Shown: piece by piece, positions 33,601 to 45,600 of the stretch
How the letters are laid out: the number at the start of each line of letters is the position of its first letter
Position numbering within the stretch: the first letter of the stretch is position 1
Origin: Mastigamoeba balamuthi
Lineage: Eukaryota > Evosea > Mastigamoebida > Mastigamoebidae
Length of the DNA stretch: 64,000 nucleotides
Reading direction: 5' to 3'
Assembly (NCBI GenBank): GCA_902651635.1
Contig: CACRSC010000079.1
Span: 83,470-147,469, forward strand
Translations under genes and position numbers: made by a program
The notes under the pieces: generated by a model
What the model was told of the DNA's origin: nothing
The model's database searches: none
The model's input: the letters and a program-made list of their open reading frames with translations, nothing else

Positions 33601-36600
33601 GCATCGCGGGGTCGCACGGCGCGAACTGCGTGCGGGTCGACGCGGCAGACCCCGACGGCGGAGTCGTCATCAGCTCGCACCAGCGGAACACGTCGCGCAG
33701 GTTGAACTCCCACGGGGCGCCGCGACGAGCAAACGAAGGGTGGTTGCTCGCCTCCTCCCCGACCAGCGTGTTAAACTCGATGACCTTGCGCAGCGTGTCC
33801 TCGGGCAGGGTCGGGAACGCCTTACGCGTCGCGTAGATGAGGTCCTCAGACCCGAGTGCCTCGACGCGGACGCGCGTGAACCTGTTCAGGAACGACTTTG
33901 GGAGCCCGCGACGGCCGCCTCCCTGCTGCACAGGGTTCTGGCACGCGAACACGCGCCACCCAGGAGCGCACGTGAACGACTTGCTGAGCTCGGGGATGAA
34001 GATCTCTGCGCGGTGGTCGAGGACACTGTTGAGACCCTCGAGGACCGTCTGAGGCGCAAGGTTGAGCTCGTCGAGCAGCACCCACTCGCCCGCGCGCAGG
34101 GCGGCGAGGAGAGCTCCGTCTCTCCACGAGAACTCGCCTGCACGCGCGCCGGTGCCCTCGGCTGGGAGGTCGGCGCCGAGCAGGTCGCTCATGTCCGTCT
34201 GCTCGCCGAGATTGATTCTGGTGAGGCGGTGGCCCGACGCCCGAGCCAGAGCCGAGATGAGGCTGGTCTTCCCGACGCCAGGGCTGCCCTCCAGCAGAAT
34301 CGCCTTGGGCAGCTGCATTCCTCGGAGGACACGGGCGGCGTTGGACGCGGTTGTCGGGGCGTCGAGAGCGTAATCTTCGGCGGGGGCCGCTGGCAGAGGT
34401 CCGAGGGGCACAGAGAACGGCCCCGCGGTGAACGTGCGGTCGGCTGCGTTGACACAGACGACGGGCCTCGAGGCGACCGCGTCGACTGCCTGGCGGGCAA
34501 CAGCCCTGTGCTCCTCGGGTAGCATCTCGACGAGGTCGAGGAGCAGCTCCTTGCGCAGGCGATTCGCCGTCTCCTCGTTCATGCCCGTGCCAGAGCCGAT
34601 GCCGTCGAGCAGGACCATGCAGGCGCCGTGCACGAGGGCCTCGTACGACGCGTTGAGCGTGGCCTTGCCCTGGGAAGTGCGTGTGCGGACAAACGAGACC
34701 CAGGCGAGCAGGTCGCGGATGCTGACGGTGGCGACCTGCGAGCCGGACCTCTGGCGCAGGCGGTCCAGAAACAGAGCAGAGAACGAGACCATGGGATGCG
34801 CGAGAGACGCGGACAGCTGAGACCCGAGCTTGTCCGCGACGATCCTCTCGGCGTCTTCAGCAGAGGGCGCCGCCCAGATCTCGGTGAACCTGCTGCGCAT
34901 GGCGGGACTGAGCTCCCTCTTGCCGAAGTCGCCGCCGGGGTTCATCGTGGCGACCATTCGGAAGTCGTCGTGCGCGTGGACCTCCTCGGCGTCGGAGCCT
35001 CCGCGCTCGGCGAGGAACATAGTGCGGCCGGGCTCGAGGACACTGTTGAGACGCTCGAGGACGGCGTCATCGGCGAGCGAAATCTCGTCGGTCAGGAAGA
35101 CGTCGCCAGAGCGCATGGCCTCGACCAGAGGGCCGTCGGCCCAAGCGAACAGCGACTGGTACTCCTTAAGCTCGGCCTCGACCTTGCCGTGCAGCTCCTC
35201 CACGGCCTGGGGGAGGTCGCTAGAGGACGCGGACTGGTACGCCTCGATCAGGTCGCGCATGTCCGTGCCTTCGGGCTCGGCGACGTTGACCTCCTTGAGG
35301 AACGCCCGGATGAGCGATGCCAGACGAGACGCGCACAGCTCCTTTCCGCGGACAGGCCTGACACCTCCGATGAAGTCCGCGGTCTCGGTGTTCTGGTGGC
35401 AGTTGAGGGTGCGCAGGCGGCGCTTGAGGGCGTGCGCCCACAGCTGGCAGACGGTGGTCTTGCCGCAGCCGGTCTCTCCGACGATCAGGACAGGCTCCGA
35501 GTGCTTCAAGCAGCGGCCGACCAGAGAGAACAGGCGGCGCATCGACGGCGTCCAGACCACGCCGCACTCCTCCGCGAGCTGCTCCCTCAGGGCTGCCTCT
35601 CCGTCGTAAAGGCGCGCGGGGTCGATCTTCACGCGCAGGTGCTTCTCGAGGACCTGGCGCACGGTGTTCCTGTCGTCGTCGCGGCGGAGCCTCTCGGCGA
35701 GCAGCGCGTAGCCCTCCGCAGCGAGCTCCTCGTGGCCGTTGGGCTTCCTGAGTGCCCAGCGGAAGAGGTCACGCAGAGTAATGAACGCGTGGCGCCCAGC
35801 GAAGACCTCGGTGACCGCCCTGTTCCTCTGCAGGTCCTTCATGATCGCGACGAGCAGCTTGCTGTACGACGGCGGGATGATGCACCGCTTCTCGAGGATG
35901 AACTGCAGCTCGGCCTCGGGGTAGTCGTCGACGTGGACCTCGACGAACCTGTTGCGGAACGCGCGCGACAGCGCCTTCCTGCCACCGTAGAGACCGGCAG
36001 GGTTCTGGGTCGCGAACAGCATGAAGTGCGGGTGCGCAGTGATGGCCTCCTGCGTCTCGGGGATGAACAGCTCGCGGTTCGCGTCGAGGAGACGGTTCAA
36101 CGCCTCGAGGACCTCGCTCGGCGCGAGGTTGAGCTCGTCCAGCAGAATCCAGTGACCCTTGCGAACGGCCTCCACCAGGACTCCCTCGCGGAAGCTCAGG
36201 CGGCCGCTTGAGTCGCTCTCGTACGAGCCGAGGTACTCGTGGACATCCGTGTGCTCGTGGTTGTTGATACGGACGAGCTTGTGGCCCGTCTTCCTCGCGA
36301 GGTGTGCGACCATGCTGGTCTTACCCGCAGACGTAGGGCCCTGCAGAAGAACCGGGTGGCCGCCAGAGACGACAGCTCGCGCGAGGCTGGCGAGGTGCTT
36401 GCGAGTGGACTCGGTGACGATGAACTCGACCTCGTCCTTGACGGGCTCCGGGCCCAGAGGGACCCAGAACCCCTCGAACATGACGTACTCGTCTCCAGGG
36501 TTGGGGGGAGACGATCGCAGAGCCTTCTCGTTCAGTCCGACGCCCTTAACGAGCTTCTCCTTGATCAGCGCCTCCATTGTCGCGCACGACGCCCCGTTGA

Positions 36601-39600
36601 CCTGGGTGAGGTAGCTGAGGCAGAATCCCTCGTACCTGCGAGCAGAGGTCAGTCGTGTATGAGGCCGCACGCAGAGCTTACAGGGAACGCGCAAAGCCGT
36701 AGTGAGGGGTCAGCTTGGCGGTGCACTGGCACGCCCGCGCCAGAGTCCTGAGGCTGTAGTGCGTCTTCTGGCCCGCACCGTCCGTGAGCGACTTGGAGGC
36801 GAGCTCCAGAGCCTTCTGGTGGAACTGCACTATCGCGTTGATGATCTCGGCGCGCGCCACGGCGGCGTTGGAGATGTACGCCTTAACGATCAGCGAAAGA
36901 TCGTCGGTGGCCACAGGCTCGTCGACGTAGATCTCCGTGAACCTTCCCCTGAGGCCTGGCGGCAGCTCCCGCTTGCCGACATCCGTGGGCGGGTTCATGC
37001 ACGCGAAAATCCTGAAGCGCTCGTGCCTCGCGATCGGCTCTACAGCGCCAGCCTCGCTCAGCGTGAGCGATCCTCCCTCGAGAAGCCCTGCGAGGCCCTC
37101 GAGAGTCTCCGCGCTTGCGAGGTTGGCCTCGTCGAGCAGCACCCAGTCGCCGCGCCGGACAGCGCCGACAAGCGCTCCCTCCGTGAAGGCAAAGGCCACA
37201 CCGGACCCGCCCTTGCGCTGCGCGTCGAAACGGGACACCGAGGCTGCGATGTTCTTCCACTCTTCCCGCAGGGTCGGCGACACACGCGAGGCGGCCGGAG
37301 ACGAGATCTTGGCGTTGTACTGCTTCATCGCCTTGCGCAGTAGAGCCGCAAACGCCGTCCAGTCCTGGTTGGCGCAGCTCTCACGGACCTGCGCCAAGAA
37401 GCTCGCGTTGGCAGCCTTGGAGAACGTGCGCGTGAAGGCCTTCTCGAAGGACTCGCGCAGCGGTATGGCTGCGAGGCGCGGCTCGATGGGCCTGAAACCG
37501 CCGAGCAGGTCGGAGCTGTCGCTCTGCTGGCTGAGGTTCTGCACGACGAGCTTGACACCACAGAGCGACGCGAGGTGCTGCACGACAGAGGTCTTGCCGC
37601 AGCCAGTCTCTCCGACGAGCAGCACTGGCTCATTGAGGTTGACGCACGCGGAGACACGCTCGAGGAGGCGCAGAGAGTGGCCCGTGAGAGCGAAGGGGGC
37701 GCATCTCTCGGGCTTCTGCGAGAGGCGCTCGAGGAACACGCGGCCGACAGTGATGTCCGACGGCGATGTGGTGAGCGTGGGCCTGTAGGCTTGGCTGTAG
37801 TACTCGACCCTGTCCGGCAGGATGCGCCATGCAGACGCAATCGCAGATATGACGCGCTCCCGAGCAACCAAGCTCCCAATGTTAGCGCAGAAGCAGTCGA
37901 TTGCCTCGCTGCAAGAGGATCGTTAGAATTGCCCTCGAGTTGCTGAGCTGAGCCGATTGCCGCACCAGAATATGATGTCGAGAATAGCGGTTGGAATGGG
38001 AACGCCTTGCACGAATGAGTGCCGGTTGGCCGTGGCAGCCGCGACACGGCTCGCCCACTTGAAGAGGTCCCTGCACGACAGCGGCCTCGAGAACGCAGAC
38101 GCGGGAGGTGGGGGCACAGGAGTAGCGCCAGCCTGAACCTGCGCTGCTGTCAGGCGGCCCTTGTGTGCCCAGAGCTCAACGAGAGCCTCCCACGTGCTGA
38201 GGAACTGCGGCAGAATAGCCTCGATCTGCGGGTGCAGGGAGCACAGGACCTCCCTGAGCTCCGCGGGCGACAGAGGCTCGATGGCGACGCGCGACCACTG
38301 GCCCTCGAGCAGCTTGCCCTGCTGGCCCTGCTTGCGCACGGCGGCACCGGCGAGAAGCGCTCTTGTGGCGAACAACTGGAACCCGGGCGCGGCCTCCACA
38401 ACGTCGCCCCTACCGGGAACAAAGAGCTTCCTGCTCTCGAGCAGCGGGACGAGAACGCTGAGGACGTCCAGGGGCGCCAGGTCGGCGTCCTCGATGACGA
38501 CCCAAAGGCCGCGGCGCACTGCCTGCGCGAGCGCACCCTCCTGCCAGCGGAACTCGCTGGGGATCTCTGTTGCGACGTAGGACCCGAGCAGGGCCTTGGC
38601 GTCGGTCTGGTCTCCGAGGTGAATTTTGACCATGTCTGCGCAAGGGGGAGGGGTCAGCGTTTCCCGCGGGTTTGCTTGCGGGTTACCGTGGTTTGATGTG
38701 CAGCGGGCGAGGTGCTCGATGAGAGCGGTCTTGCCAGAACCCGTCGGGCCCTCGAGCAGGACCGGAGTGCCCTGCGACACCGCCAGGGCGAGCGCGCGCA
38801 GGTTGCGCGTCGTCGTGGCCGTCTCCACGAGCGTGGCGGCGTTGAGGCCGGGCCTCGTCCTGCAGTCCCTTCGCTTGGGCAGCGCGACGCCGGCCACGAC
38901 GACATGCGCGGCGGCTGTGAAGTCCTCGGCCCTGGTCGCCGCGCCCGTCCCGGCACCCGAGGGCCAGGCCGAGTCGTTCATGAACGCCGAGGCCGCCTCG
39001 ACGGCGCTCTGCTCGGTGGCCGCGAGCGCAGCGGCGGGGTCGCTGGAGACAGAGCCGCTGCCGATCGCCGCTGCGACCACGCGCGCGGCCTCGGCGCGGA
39101 CTCGCGCGTTGCTCGAGGCCAGCATGCGTGCGCACGGGGCGCAGCCCCACGTCCGCGACAGCACCCGCGTCTCGGCCTGCGAGTAGAGGTCCGCGACGGC
39201 GCAGAACACGTTCGCCAGCCGCCCCTCCTGCGCGGGATTATCCAGATCAATTGTTAGATCCCGCAGGGCCTGCGGCCGCCACACGCGCCTGCTCGGGGGT
39301 GACCGACGCCGGGTCGACGCCTGCGGCCCACGAGAGCGGGGAGGGCACGCCGGAGCGCCAGTGGGCCACGACGGCGGGCGCCAGGTGCGGGCAGGCGCGC
39401 ACGACCCTCGAGGCGGCCCACGCGGCGCGCTCGGCGGCCTCGGGCCCCGCGCCCGCCGCCAGCGCGCGCGCCAGCAGCTCGGGGCCCAGCGGCCTGCAGC
39501 ACCGCACGACCGCCTCGGGCGCCGCGAGCAGGGCCGCCGACATGCCGGCCAGCGCCGTCTGCCTGTCAGCCGCGGTCCATTGCTTGGGCTGAAGCGACAG

Positions 39601-39768
39601 CGGGGGATGGGCCCAAAGTCAGTCAGCGCAGACGGGGGGGAGGAGAGGAGGGCAGAGGGGGCCGGGCGGCCGCACGGTCTTGGATAGAAGAGCGAGGGCG
39701 GGCGCGGAAAGCGCGGCGCTGCCCTGTGAGACGAGGAGGGCGAGGCAGTGATGCAGGTCCACCTCCAT
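21652..39768 (-). CDS. MDN1: Midasin (MDN1/REA1), dynein-like AAA ATPase of 60S ribosome biogenesis
   Basis: Giant ring ATPase that strips assembly factors (Rsa4, Ytm1) from pre-60S particles in nucleolus and nucleoplasm. Exons: 39768-39676, 39588-39283, 39227-38687, 38635-37966, 37908-36682, 36635-32941, 32884-25308, 25239-21652; all phases agree. Six Walker A motifs are visible in order: LLEGPTGSGKTAL (about 38740), LLVGETGCGKTSV (37595), LLQGPTSAGKTSM (36325), LIVGETGCGKTTV (35470), LLEGSPGVGKTSL (34275), VIGSTAAGKTSLV (33315). A long helical linker follows, then an Asp/Glu-rich region (about 26200-22600), then the MIDAS/VWA domain with AIDDSESM (about 22250) and VVSDGRFGE. The C-terminus LRQWFELLKNSE is family-typical. 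As assembled it gives about 5,898 codons, but the acidic region contains a 967-N gap flanked by a 728-bp duplication. If that is an artefact the protein is about 5,333 aa, like other midasins. Confidence 0.96.
22766..23493. repeat. Left copy of a 728-bp direct duplication flanking the N gap
   Basis: Reads the same as 24461-25188 throughout, as far as I can follow by eye. It lies inside the acidic linker of MDN1 and ends exactly at the first N, so it is most likely one contig end overlapping the next rather than a real tandem repeat. Confidence 0.9.
23494..24460. other. Assembly gap (967 N)
   Basis: Run of N inside exon 8 of MDN1, with identical sequence on both sides. The true gap may be zero or negative (overlap). 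Confidence 0.98.
24461..25188. repeat. Right copy of the 728-bp direct duplication
   Basis: Second copy of 22766-23493, starting at the first base after the N run. The offset between copies is 1695 nt, a multiple of three, so the MDN1 frame is open with or without it. Confidence 0.9.
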
Positions 39769-39885
39769 TCCCCCGCGCGAGGTGATAGTTGATTTGCATC
39801 CAGATTGCGTCATTCGGTGACGATGTCCGAAGTAAATATCTTCGGTGCCGGGAGTATTTGTATCTTCCCTCTCTGAGCGGCGCGA
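39769..39885. promoter_or_regulatory. 117-bp bidirectional promoter region, MDN1 / histidine phosphatase
   Basis: The start codons of MDN1 (-) and the first histidine phosphatase (+) are 117 bp apart. The region holds the inverted repeat CCGAAG-7nt-CTTCGG at 39827-39845 and, within it, the octamer AAATATCT (39834-39841), which also occurs in two other divergent promoter regions of this window. Confidence 0.5.
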
Positions 39886-40595
39886 ATGGAGGCGGTGGTG
39901 GTGTTTGTCAGGCACGGCGAGACCGAGTGGAACCGCGACAACAGGGTGCAGGGCCACACGGACACGGCCCTGAGCAGCGCGGGGCTGTCGCAGGCCCAGG
40001 CGGTCGCTTCTGCTCTGGCCCGCGACCGTTTCGACCTCGTCGCTTGCAGCCCCCTGAAGCGTGCCCGCGACACGGCCACCGCCATCGCCGACCGCCACCC
40101 CGGCACGCCCCTGCGCCTCTTCGACGGCCTCAAAGGTGGCCTCCCAGTCCAGCCGTGGCCGAGTGGATGCCAGCACTGAGCAACCCCCCAACTTGGGAAC
40201 CAGAAATGGGGTTTGGGGAACTGGAGGGCCACGTGGGCGTGGGCGATACACCCGAGGCACGCGAGTTCGGACGCCTCTACGACGCGTGGGAGGATGGCCA
40301 GGGCCTCGACGCCGGTGCCAAGGGGGGCGAGTCGCCGGCGGAGGTTCTGGCTCGCGCCTCCAGGGCGCTGGACGAAGCCCTCGAGTGCGTGCCCGCGAGG
40401 GAGGACGCGTCGCCCAAGCGGTTGCTGGTGGTCGGGCACAGGAGGTGCCTGCGCATCCTGGTGTCCACACTGGTTGGCGCGCCCCTGTCCCGCGTCCAGA
40501 TGCCCAACACGAGCGTGAGCACGCTGCGCAGAGACCGCAGCGGCTCCTGGACGGCTCTGAGCCTCGATGACACCGCCCACATTGCAAACAATTGA
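39886..40595 (+). CDS. Histidine phosphatase (phosphoglycerate mutase-like), copy 1
   Basis: Branch-1 histidine phosphatase. Exons: 39886-40135 and 40204-40595 (213 aa). The RHG motif VFVRHGETEWNRD supplies the phospho-accepting His; the second catalytic His is in LLVVGHRRCLRIL, and the Arg of CSPLKRARDTATAIA and the Glu of MGFGELEGHV complete the usual pocket. The small size and lack of the mutase-specific insertion suggest a phosphatase (SixA/CobC/PhoE-like or fructose-2,6-bisphosphatase/TIGAR-like) rather than glycolytic dPGM. The intron falls just before MGFGELEG, exactly where the neighbouring paralogue has its intron. Substrate unknown. Confidence 0.9.
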
Positions 40596-40865
40596 GCGCC
40601 TACGCGCGCATCTCCTGGCACAAAGCGCATCTAATTGTACGCATCACGCGGTTCTGTGTTTGCGACCTTGGAACGTGCAGTGGGGGGTGGACGAGCTGGT
40701 ACGTTTCTGTAACGTGCGCAGGAATGTCATAATAATGCAAATTCCCTACCAACAACGTTTCACCAGAGTACTTTCTGAGAAAAGCGCACTGAGTAATGAG
40801 AAAATTAGTGGAGAGCCACCACCGCTCCAGAACACATAAACCACAAACCTTAAGCAACACCCGCA

Positions 40866-41695
40866 ATGCAGCAGGAGGGCGAGGTCCGCGTTGTGTTCGT
40901 GCGGCATGGTGAGACGGACTGGAACCGCGCCTCGATGATGCAGGGCGTCACCAACACGCCCCTCAACGCCGTCGGCGAGTCGCAGGCCGCAGCCGCCGCC
41001 TCGGCCCTGTCGCAGGACCACTTTGACGTGATCGCCAGCAGCACCCTGCGCCGCGCTGCAGCCACTGCCGACGCCATCGCCTCGTACCACCCGGGCACTC
41101 CCCGCGTCTGCCTCGAGGGCTTCATGGGTGCGCATCTGCAACTGGGTTTTTTTCATTTCACTGGGTTCTCCCTATCCGGGCTCTTCGCTCACGCAAGATG
41201 CGCTAACTCCCCCGCCCGCACACTGCACGTGCAGAGATGCGCTTTGGGGAGCTCGAGGGCAAGGTGATCATCGGCGACTCGGAGTGGGCCCGCAAGTTCC
41301 AGCGCCTGTACGACCTGTGGGACTGCGGCAAGGGCGACGACGAGGCCGCCGTCGGGGGCGAGACGCCCGCCGAGGTGCGCGCGCGCATGACGGCGACGCT
41401 CAACCAGGTCATCAACTCGGTCCCGGCCAAGGGGGCGGCCGCCCCGCGCACCGTGGCGGTGGTGGCGCACGGCAGGTGCCTGCGCATCCTCGTCTCGTCG
41501 CTGCTGGGCCTGCCGCTGTCCAAGGTGCCCATGGACAACACGAGCCTCTCGACGCTGCGCAGGACCGCCGACGGCAGGTGGGAGGCCGTGCGCCTCAACG
41601 ACACGACGCACGTCACCGCCTCCAACATCCCGCTCTTCTCGGTGGCGGAGCGCCAGAAGAAGGCGCACGACATCAAAGATCACGTGCAGCACTGA
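40866..41695 (+). CDS. Histidine phosphatase (phosphoglycerate mutase-like), copy 2
   Basis: Tandem paralogue of the preceding gene, 270 bp downstream. Exons: 40866-41127 and 41235-41695 (240 aa). Catalytic blocks: VFVRHGETDWNRA, ASSTLRRAAATADAIA, MRFGELEGKVIIGD, AVVAHGRCLRILVSSLLGLP. The C-terminal half is closely similar to copy 1 (VPMDNTSLSTLRR against VQMPNTSVSTLRR) and the intron is at the same site and in the same phase, so the pair arose by duplication of an intron-containing gene. Copy 2 has a C-terminal extension of about 25 residues (charged, ending KDHVQH). The substrate cannot be told from sequence. Confidence 0.9.
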
Positions 41696-41961
41696 ACTTT
41701 CCTTCAGCACACACCCACCCGAGGCAAACACATAAAAAATCTCGAATATCCCCCCCTACCCCCCAAAAAAGACCCGGGAAGCAACACCCGCGCGATCGGG
41801 CACAACCGGCGGCGTGTGCGCCCGCCCGCGTGAGAGCACAGCGGATCGCTTGTGGGTCCAGCGAAGTATTTTTGGGTGGTTGCGAATGAAGTGAGTTTTA
41901 AGCGCCCACGTCCTCTCACATCCACACTCAGACACCTCATCTCCCGCAGCCCCCCCGACCA

Positions 41962-42424
41962 TCAAGTGTCGAGGAAGTTGGCTGCGCGGGCACCCACTGT
42001 GAGAAACTGGCTTGCTGGGAGGAGGGGAGGGAGGGGCAGTCGCACCGGCCATGAGGAGCTCGAGGGCGATGTCGGGCTCGATGGGGAACTCGGGGGTCTC
42101 GGCGCCAGCGCCGGGCGAGTACTTGACCTTGTAGTAGAAGTACTGGACGACCTTCTCGAGGATGGGCGTGCTGATCTCCTGGAACGAGACCTCGCCCTGC
42201 TGCTGCTCCGCAAACGAGCCTGAGCGCGAATTGAGCGAAAACTGCCCTTTTGGCCAATTTGAATTGAATTATTTTGTAAATAATGAACCTGGGCCGCCGA
42301 GCATCGACTTGATTGTGCCCGAGATCATCGCGCACTCGCGGTGCACGATGAATTCGTGGTTGTCCGACGACTTGAGGCGCACGTACTCGCCGGGCTGCGG
42401 CATCGGGCTCATCTTGTCCGCCAT
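41962..42424 (-). CDS. Elongin C
   Basis: Adaptor that links Elongin B and SOCS/BC-box substrate receptors to Cullin ubiquitin ligases; also part of the Elongin elongation complex. Exons: 42424-42289, 42219-42046, 41981-41962 (109 aa against 112 in human). Matches along the whole length: [75 protein letters not shown] and, after the last splice, the family C-terminus ANFLDT. The third exon contributes only 20 nt; the acceptor at 41982 was chosen because it restores LLMAANFLD exactly. It is divergent from SMCR8, with 243 bp between start codons. Confidence 0.93.
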
Positions 42425-42667
42425 CTCTCCCGCAACCCACCTCTCTTGCTCTTTCGTTGGGGAAAATATCTACTTGAGATCTTACCCACACATCTCCCCG
42501 ATCCCGAATCCTTGTCGAATCATGCGGCCCAGCCTCGATGGATCGATGGCAGCCGTCCACTGCACTGGCTTCGAATCCAGATCCCGTCAGTGTTTTCCGA
42601 ACCTTGCCCTCTGGCAGATCCAGATCAGATTCACCCCCGCAATATCTTCTCCAGAATCCGAAGGCTC
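42425..42667. promoter_or_regulatory. Bidirectional promoter region, Elongin C / SMCR8
   Basis: 243 bp between divergent start codons. Contains AAATATCT at 42464-42471 and a related CAATATCT near 42640. A CTGG/CCAG hairpin around TTCGAAT (42565-42580) resembles a tRNA T-arm but no tRNA surrounds it. Confidence 0.45.
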
Positions 42668-45600
42668 ATGTCCACGCAGAGCGCAGCGCAGCCACCCCGC
42701 ACGCCGCCACCGCCGCTCGATGCGCTCCGCCTGCAGCTCCCCAAGCCCGAGCCCATCAAGTCCCCGCGCGGGCAGACGGTCCCCGCGCGATCCCCGCGCC
42801 TGAACACGTCGAGCGCCGCTGTGCGCTCAGCGCCGCCGACGCCAGAGGCCGTCCAGGAGGCCGCAGGGGTGCCGGACCTGCCCCCGGACTCGATACTGCT
42901 GGGCGAGTTCAGCGAGCAGCACGGCCCCACGTGCCTGTGGCGCATACCCGACGTGGAGCCCGACGTGCGTATTTTGCCTGCTCCCACACCCACGTCACCC
43001 GCAGGCTCGTCTCCCCCTTTTTTCTGCCTGCAAACCGCAAACCGCATCTCCTCGAGCCCCGCCGCCTCCCGTGTCACATCCGGAGTGTGTGAGCACGCCA
43101 GCGAAGCCTATTGCCTCTATCCTGCCCACTGGCATCCCAGACTATAAGTTTTCCTGTCTGTTAATTCTGTCTATTGGGAGAGCAGTTCCAATTCGTTTCC
43201 CTTTGCATTAAAGCGCATGAACGAGGCAGCACTTGTTCCACACAGCACAGCGCACACGCGCCCGTTAACGGAGTGCCCCTGCCCCGCGGCCTCGAGCAGA
43301 AGGTGACCGAGGCGCGGCTGCTGTCGAGCGCCATGTCGGTGGACTACCAGTCGCGGCAGGGCGCGCTGTCCAACTTTGCCGAGGACACCAAGGTCTCGTC
43401 GTGCGACCCCGTCTCGGGCGCCACGCAGTACCTGCACCACTTCACGCTGCTCGACGTGCACGCGCGCGGGTACGTGCGGCCCATGATGCTCGCGTACGTC
43501 ACCTACGACCCCGCGCTCATCATGGCCAACTTCGAGGAGATGTCCTCTCTGTGCGCTGCCCTCCCTGCCCTCCACAGTGCCGGATCCGAGTCGACTCATG
43601 CGTGCCCTCCCGCCTGCCAGGTTCACCGAGGTGGCCAAGATGCTGAAGAGGGCCAACCGCCTCATCATGCGCCATGTGAAGAGCACTTTGGGCTTTGCGT
43701 TACGTGCCACTGACCACCCGCCAAGGACATCGAGCACAGGATCGCCGACCTCAAGTACACCGCAGAGGTCTTCGCAGCCGGCGACGTCGCGCAGCACTTC
43801 CCCGAGCCCCCCAAGTACTCGGTATGGGGGACCTCCTCATCCTCATCGCTCCCACCCCCTCCCCCTCGGCGCTGACACGGCGGGGTGGGCAGGAGTCGGC
43901 GATTCCCGAGCACATGGCGGACCTGCAGCAGTTCAAGAAGAAGCTCGAGTCGTTCCCCGAGCCCGCGTGCCTCGTGGGCGACATCGACCCCGAGGAGGCG
44001 CGCGCCCTGCTGGAGGAGCCGGCGTACGCGGCCAAGGTGATCCAGTACATCCACAAGGGCCACTTTGACCGCTCGCTGCGCGACATGGAGGGGCTCTGCG
44101 GCGAGAGCGCTGCGATACGCGCCCGGGGGCTGCTCGAGCGCGTCCTGCGCCACTTCCAGCGCGTGGAGCCCGCCCGCGCGCTCGAGGTGATGTCGTCGCC
44201 CGACGGCGACCCCCGGGCCATGTCGCTGGTGCTCGGCCAGTCGCTCGTGCTCAACTTCAACACAGAGGTCGAGAAGACCGCGTTTGTGCAGCCGCTCGAC
44301 GGGTTCTGCATCGGCCCCGCCGCCGCCTTCGGCTCGGGCGGGTACGGCGTGTCGCCGCCGGCCGTCTCGAGCGTCCCGGCGCCCCTGTCCATCATGAGGA
44401 GGCCCATCGACACGTCGCCGCGCCTCCTCTTCGAGCAGCTCTCGGCGCCGCAGCCCTGCGCTGTGCCGCAGCCCAAGTACGCGCTCGCAGCACGGTGCCA
44501 GCGCTGGTCTCAGGGGGGAGGTTGGGGGGCGCAGGCCGTTCGAGAGCCTACTGCTCATGGACCCGAGCGAGCCGCTCGCCGAGCGAGACAGGGGCGCCAA
44601 GGCGAGAGCGCCCGGCGATGCCAAGGGCGACAGCGAGTTCACGGCGGCCCAGCAGAGGGCGTCGCTGTTCTTCTCTGGCGAGGCAGCCAGGCACACTGAG
44701 CCCCGCGCGCCGCTGCGGAAGCGTCCTCCTGACACCGTGCGTGCGCGCGTGCGCGACAGCAGCACAGTGGAGGACCTCGAGCCGGAGGATAGGCCCGGGT
44801 ACAGGCTGCGCGAGGTTGTCGCCAAGTACTCTTTCGCAAAGCATCTCGTGTACTCTCTCCTCAAGGGCAGGCCTGTCATCGTGCGAGGAAACGCGGGCAA
44901 CCAGCAGTGCGGCACTGCAGCGGCTCTCTCCCTCTCCACTCACTTCCTGTGGCCCGCACACTCGCGCAGGCTCGTGAGGGACACGGTGGTCGCTCTGTCC
45001 GTCTTTGTTGCCGGCGCTAGCAAGCCGGGGAGAGCGGCCGTGGAGCAGTGGCACGAGGCACCGATCCGCATGGCAGACCTAGCGTACCTGCGGCTGTTCG
45101 GGTACTGCAGAGCGAGCCCTCTTCCCAAAGCTGTCGAGGTGAGGCATCGGCAAAATACGCGCAGCGGTACTGAGTGCCGTTGCACAGAAATGCACCACGG
45201 TACTCAACGTCGACGAGGGAACGCTGGTTGGACCGGTGTACCCGCTGCACGGCCAGTTCATCGAGGAGATAATTGCGCCCAGATGCAACTGGCCCGTGCG
45301 GACTTATCGCGCCCTGCGGGGGAGCGTCGCCTCACGTAGGGGCTCCCGGCCCCACCTTTGGTGTGCAGGACGACGAGACCTTCATCGCCCACGTGCACGA
45401 GGCTTTGGTAGCGGTCGCGGTGAAGGCGTTCCTGTACTTCCACATGTGCTGCGTGGGCGTCAACGCGTTCACGCCCCTGCCGGCTGACATCGCTCAGCAG
45501 CCCCAGCCCACGTGCGAGTTGAGCACTGCGCTTCTGGGAAGTCTGAAAGGGACTGTTCTTCCCACTCCAGCGACAAGGAGGAAAAGAGGCGCAGCAAGAC

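Noticed and set aside
21598-39284. Very long plus-strand ORFs opposite MDN1 (for example 21598-26733, 25872-29726, 29922-32222)
   Set aside because: They are antisense shadows of midasin exons, with Leu/Arg/Val repeats and no family similarity; the minus-strand frame encodes a complete midasin.
42565-42580. T-arm-like hairpin around TTCGAAT
   Set aside because: No acceptor stem, A-box or anticodon arm in the right place, so it is not a tRNA gene.
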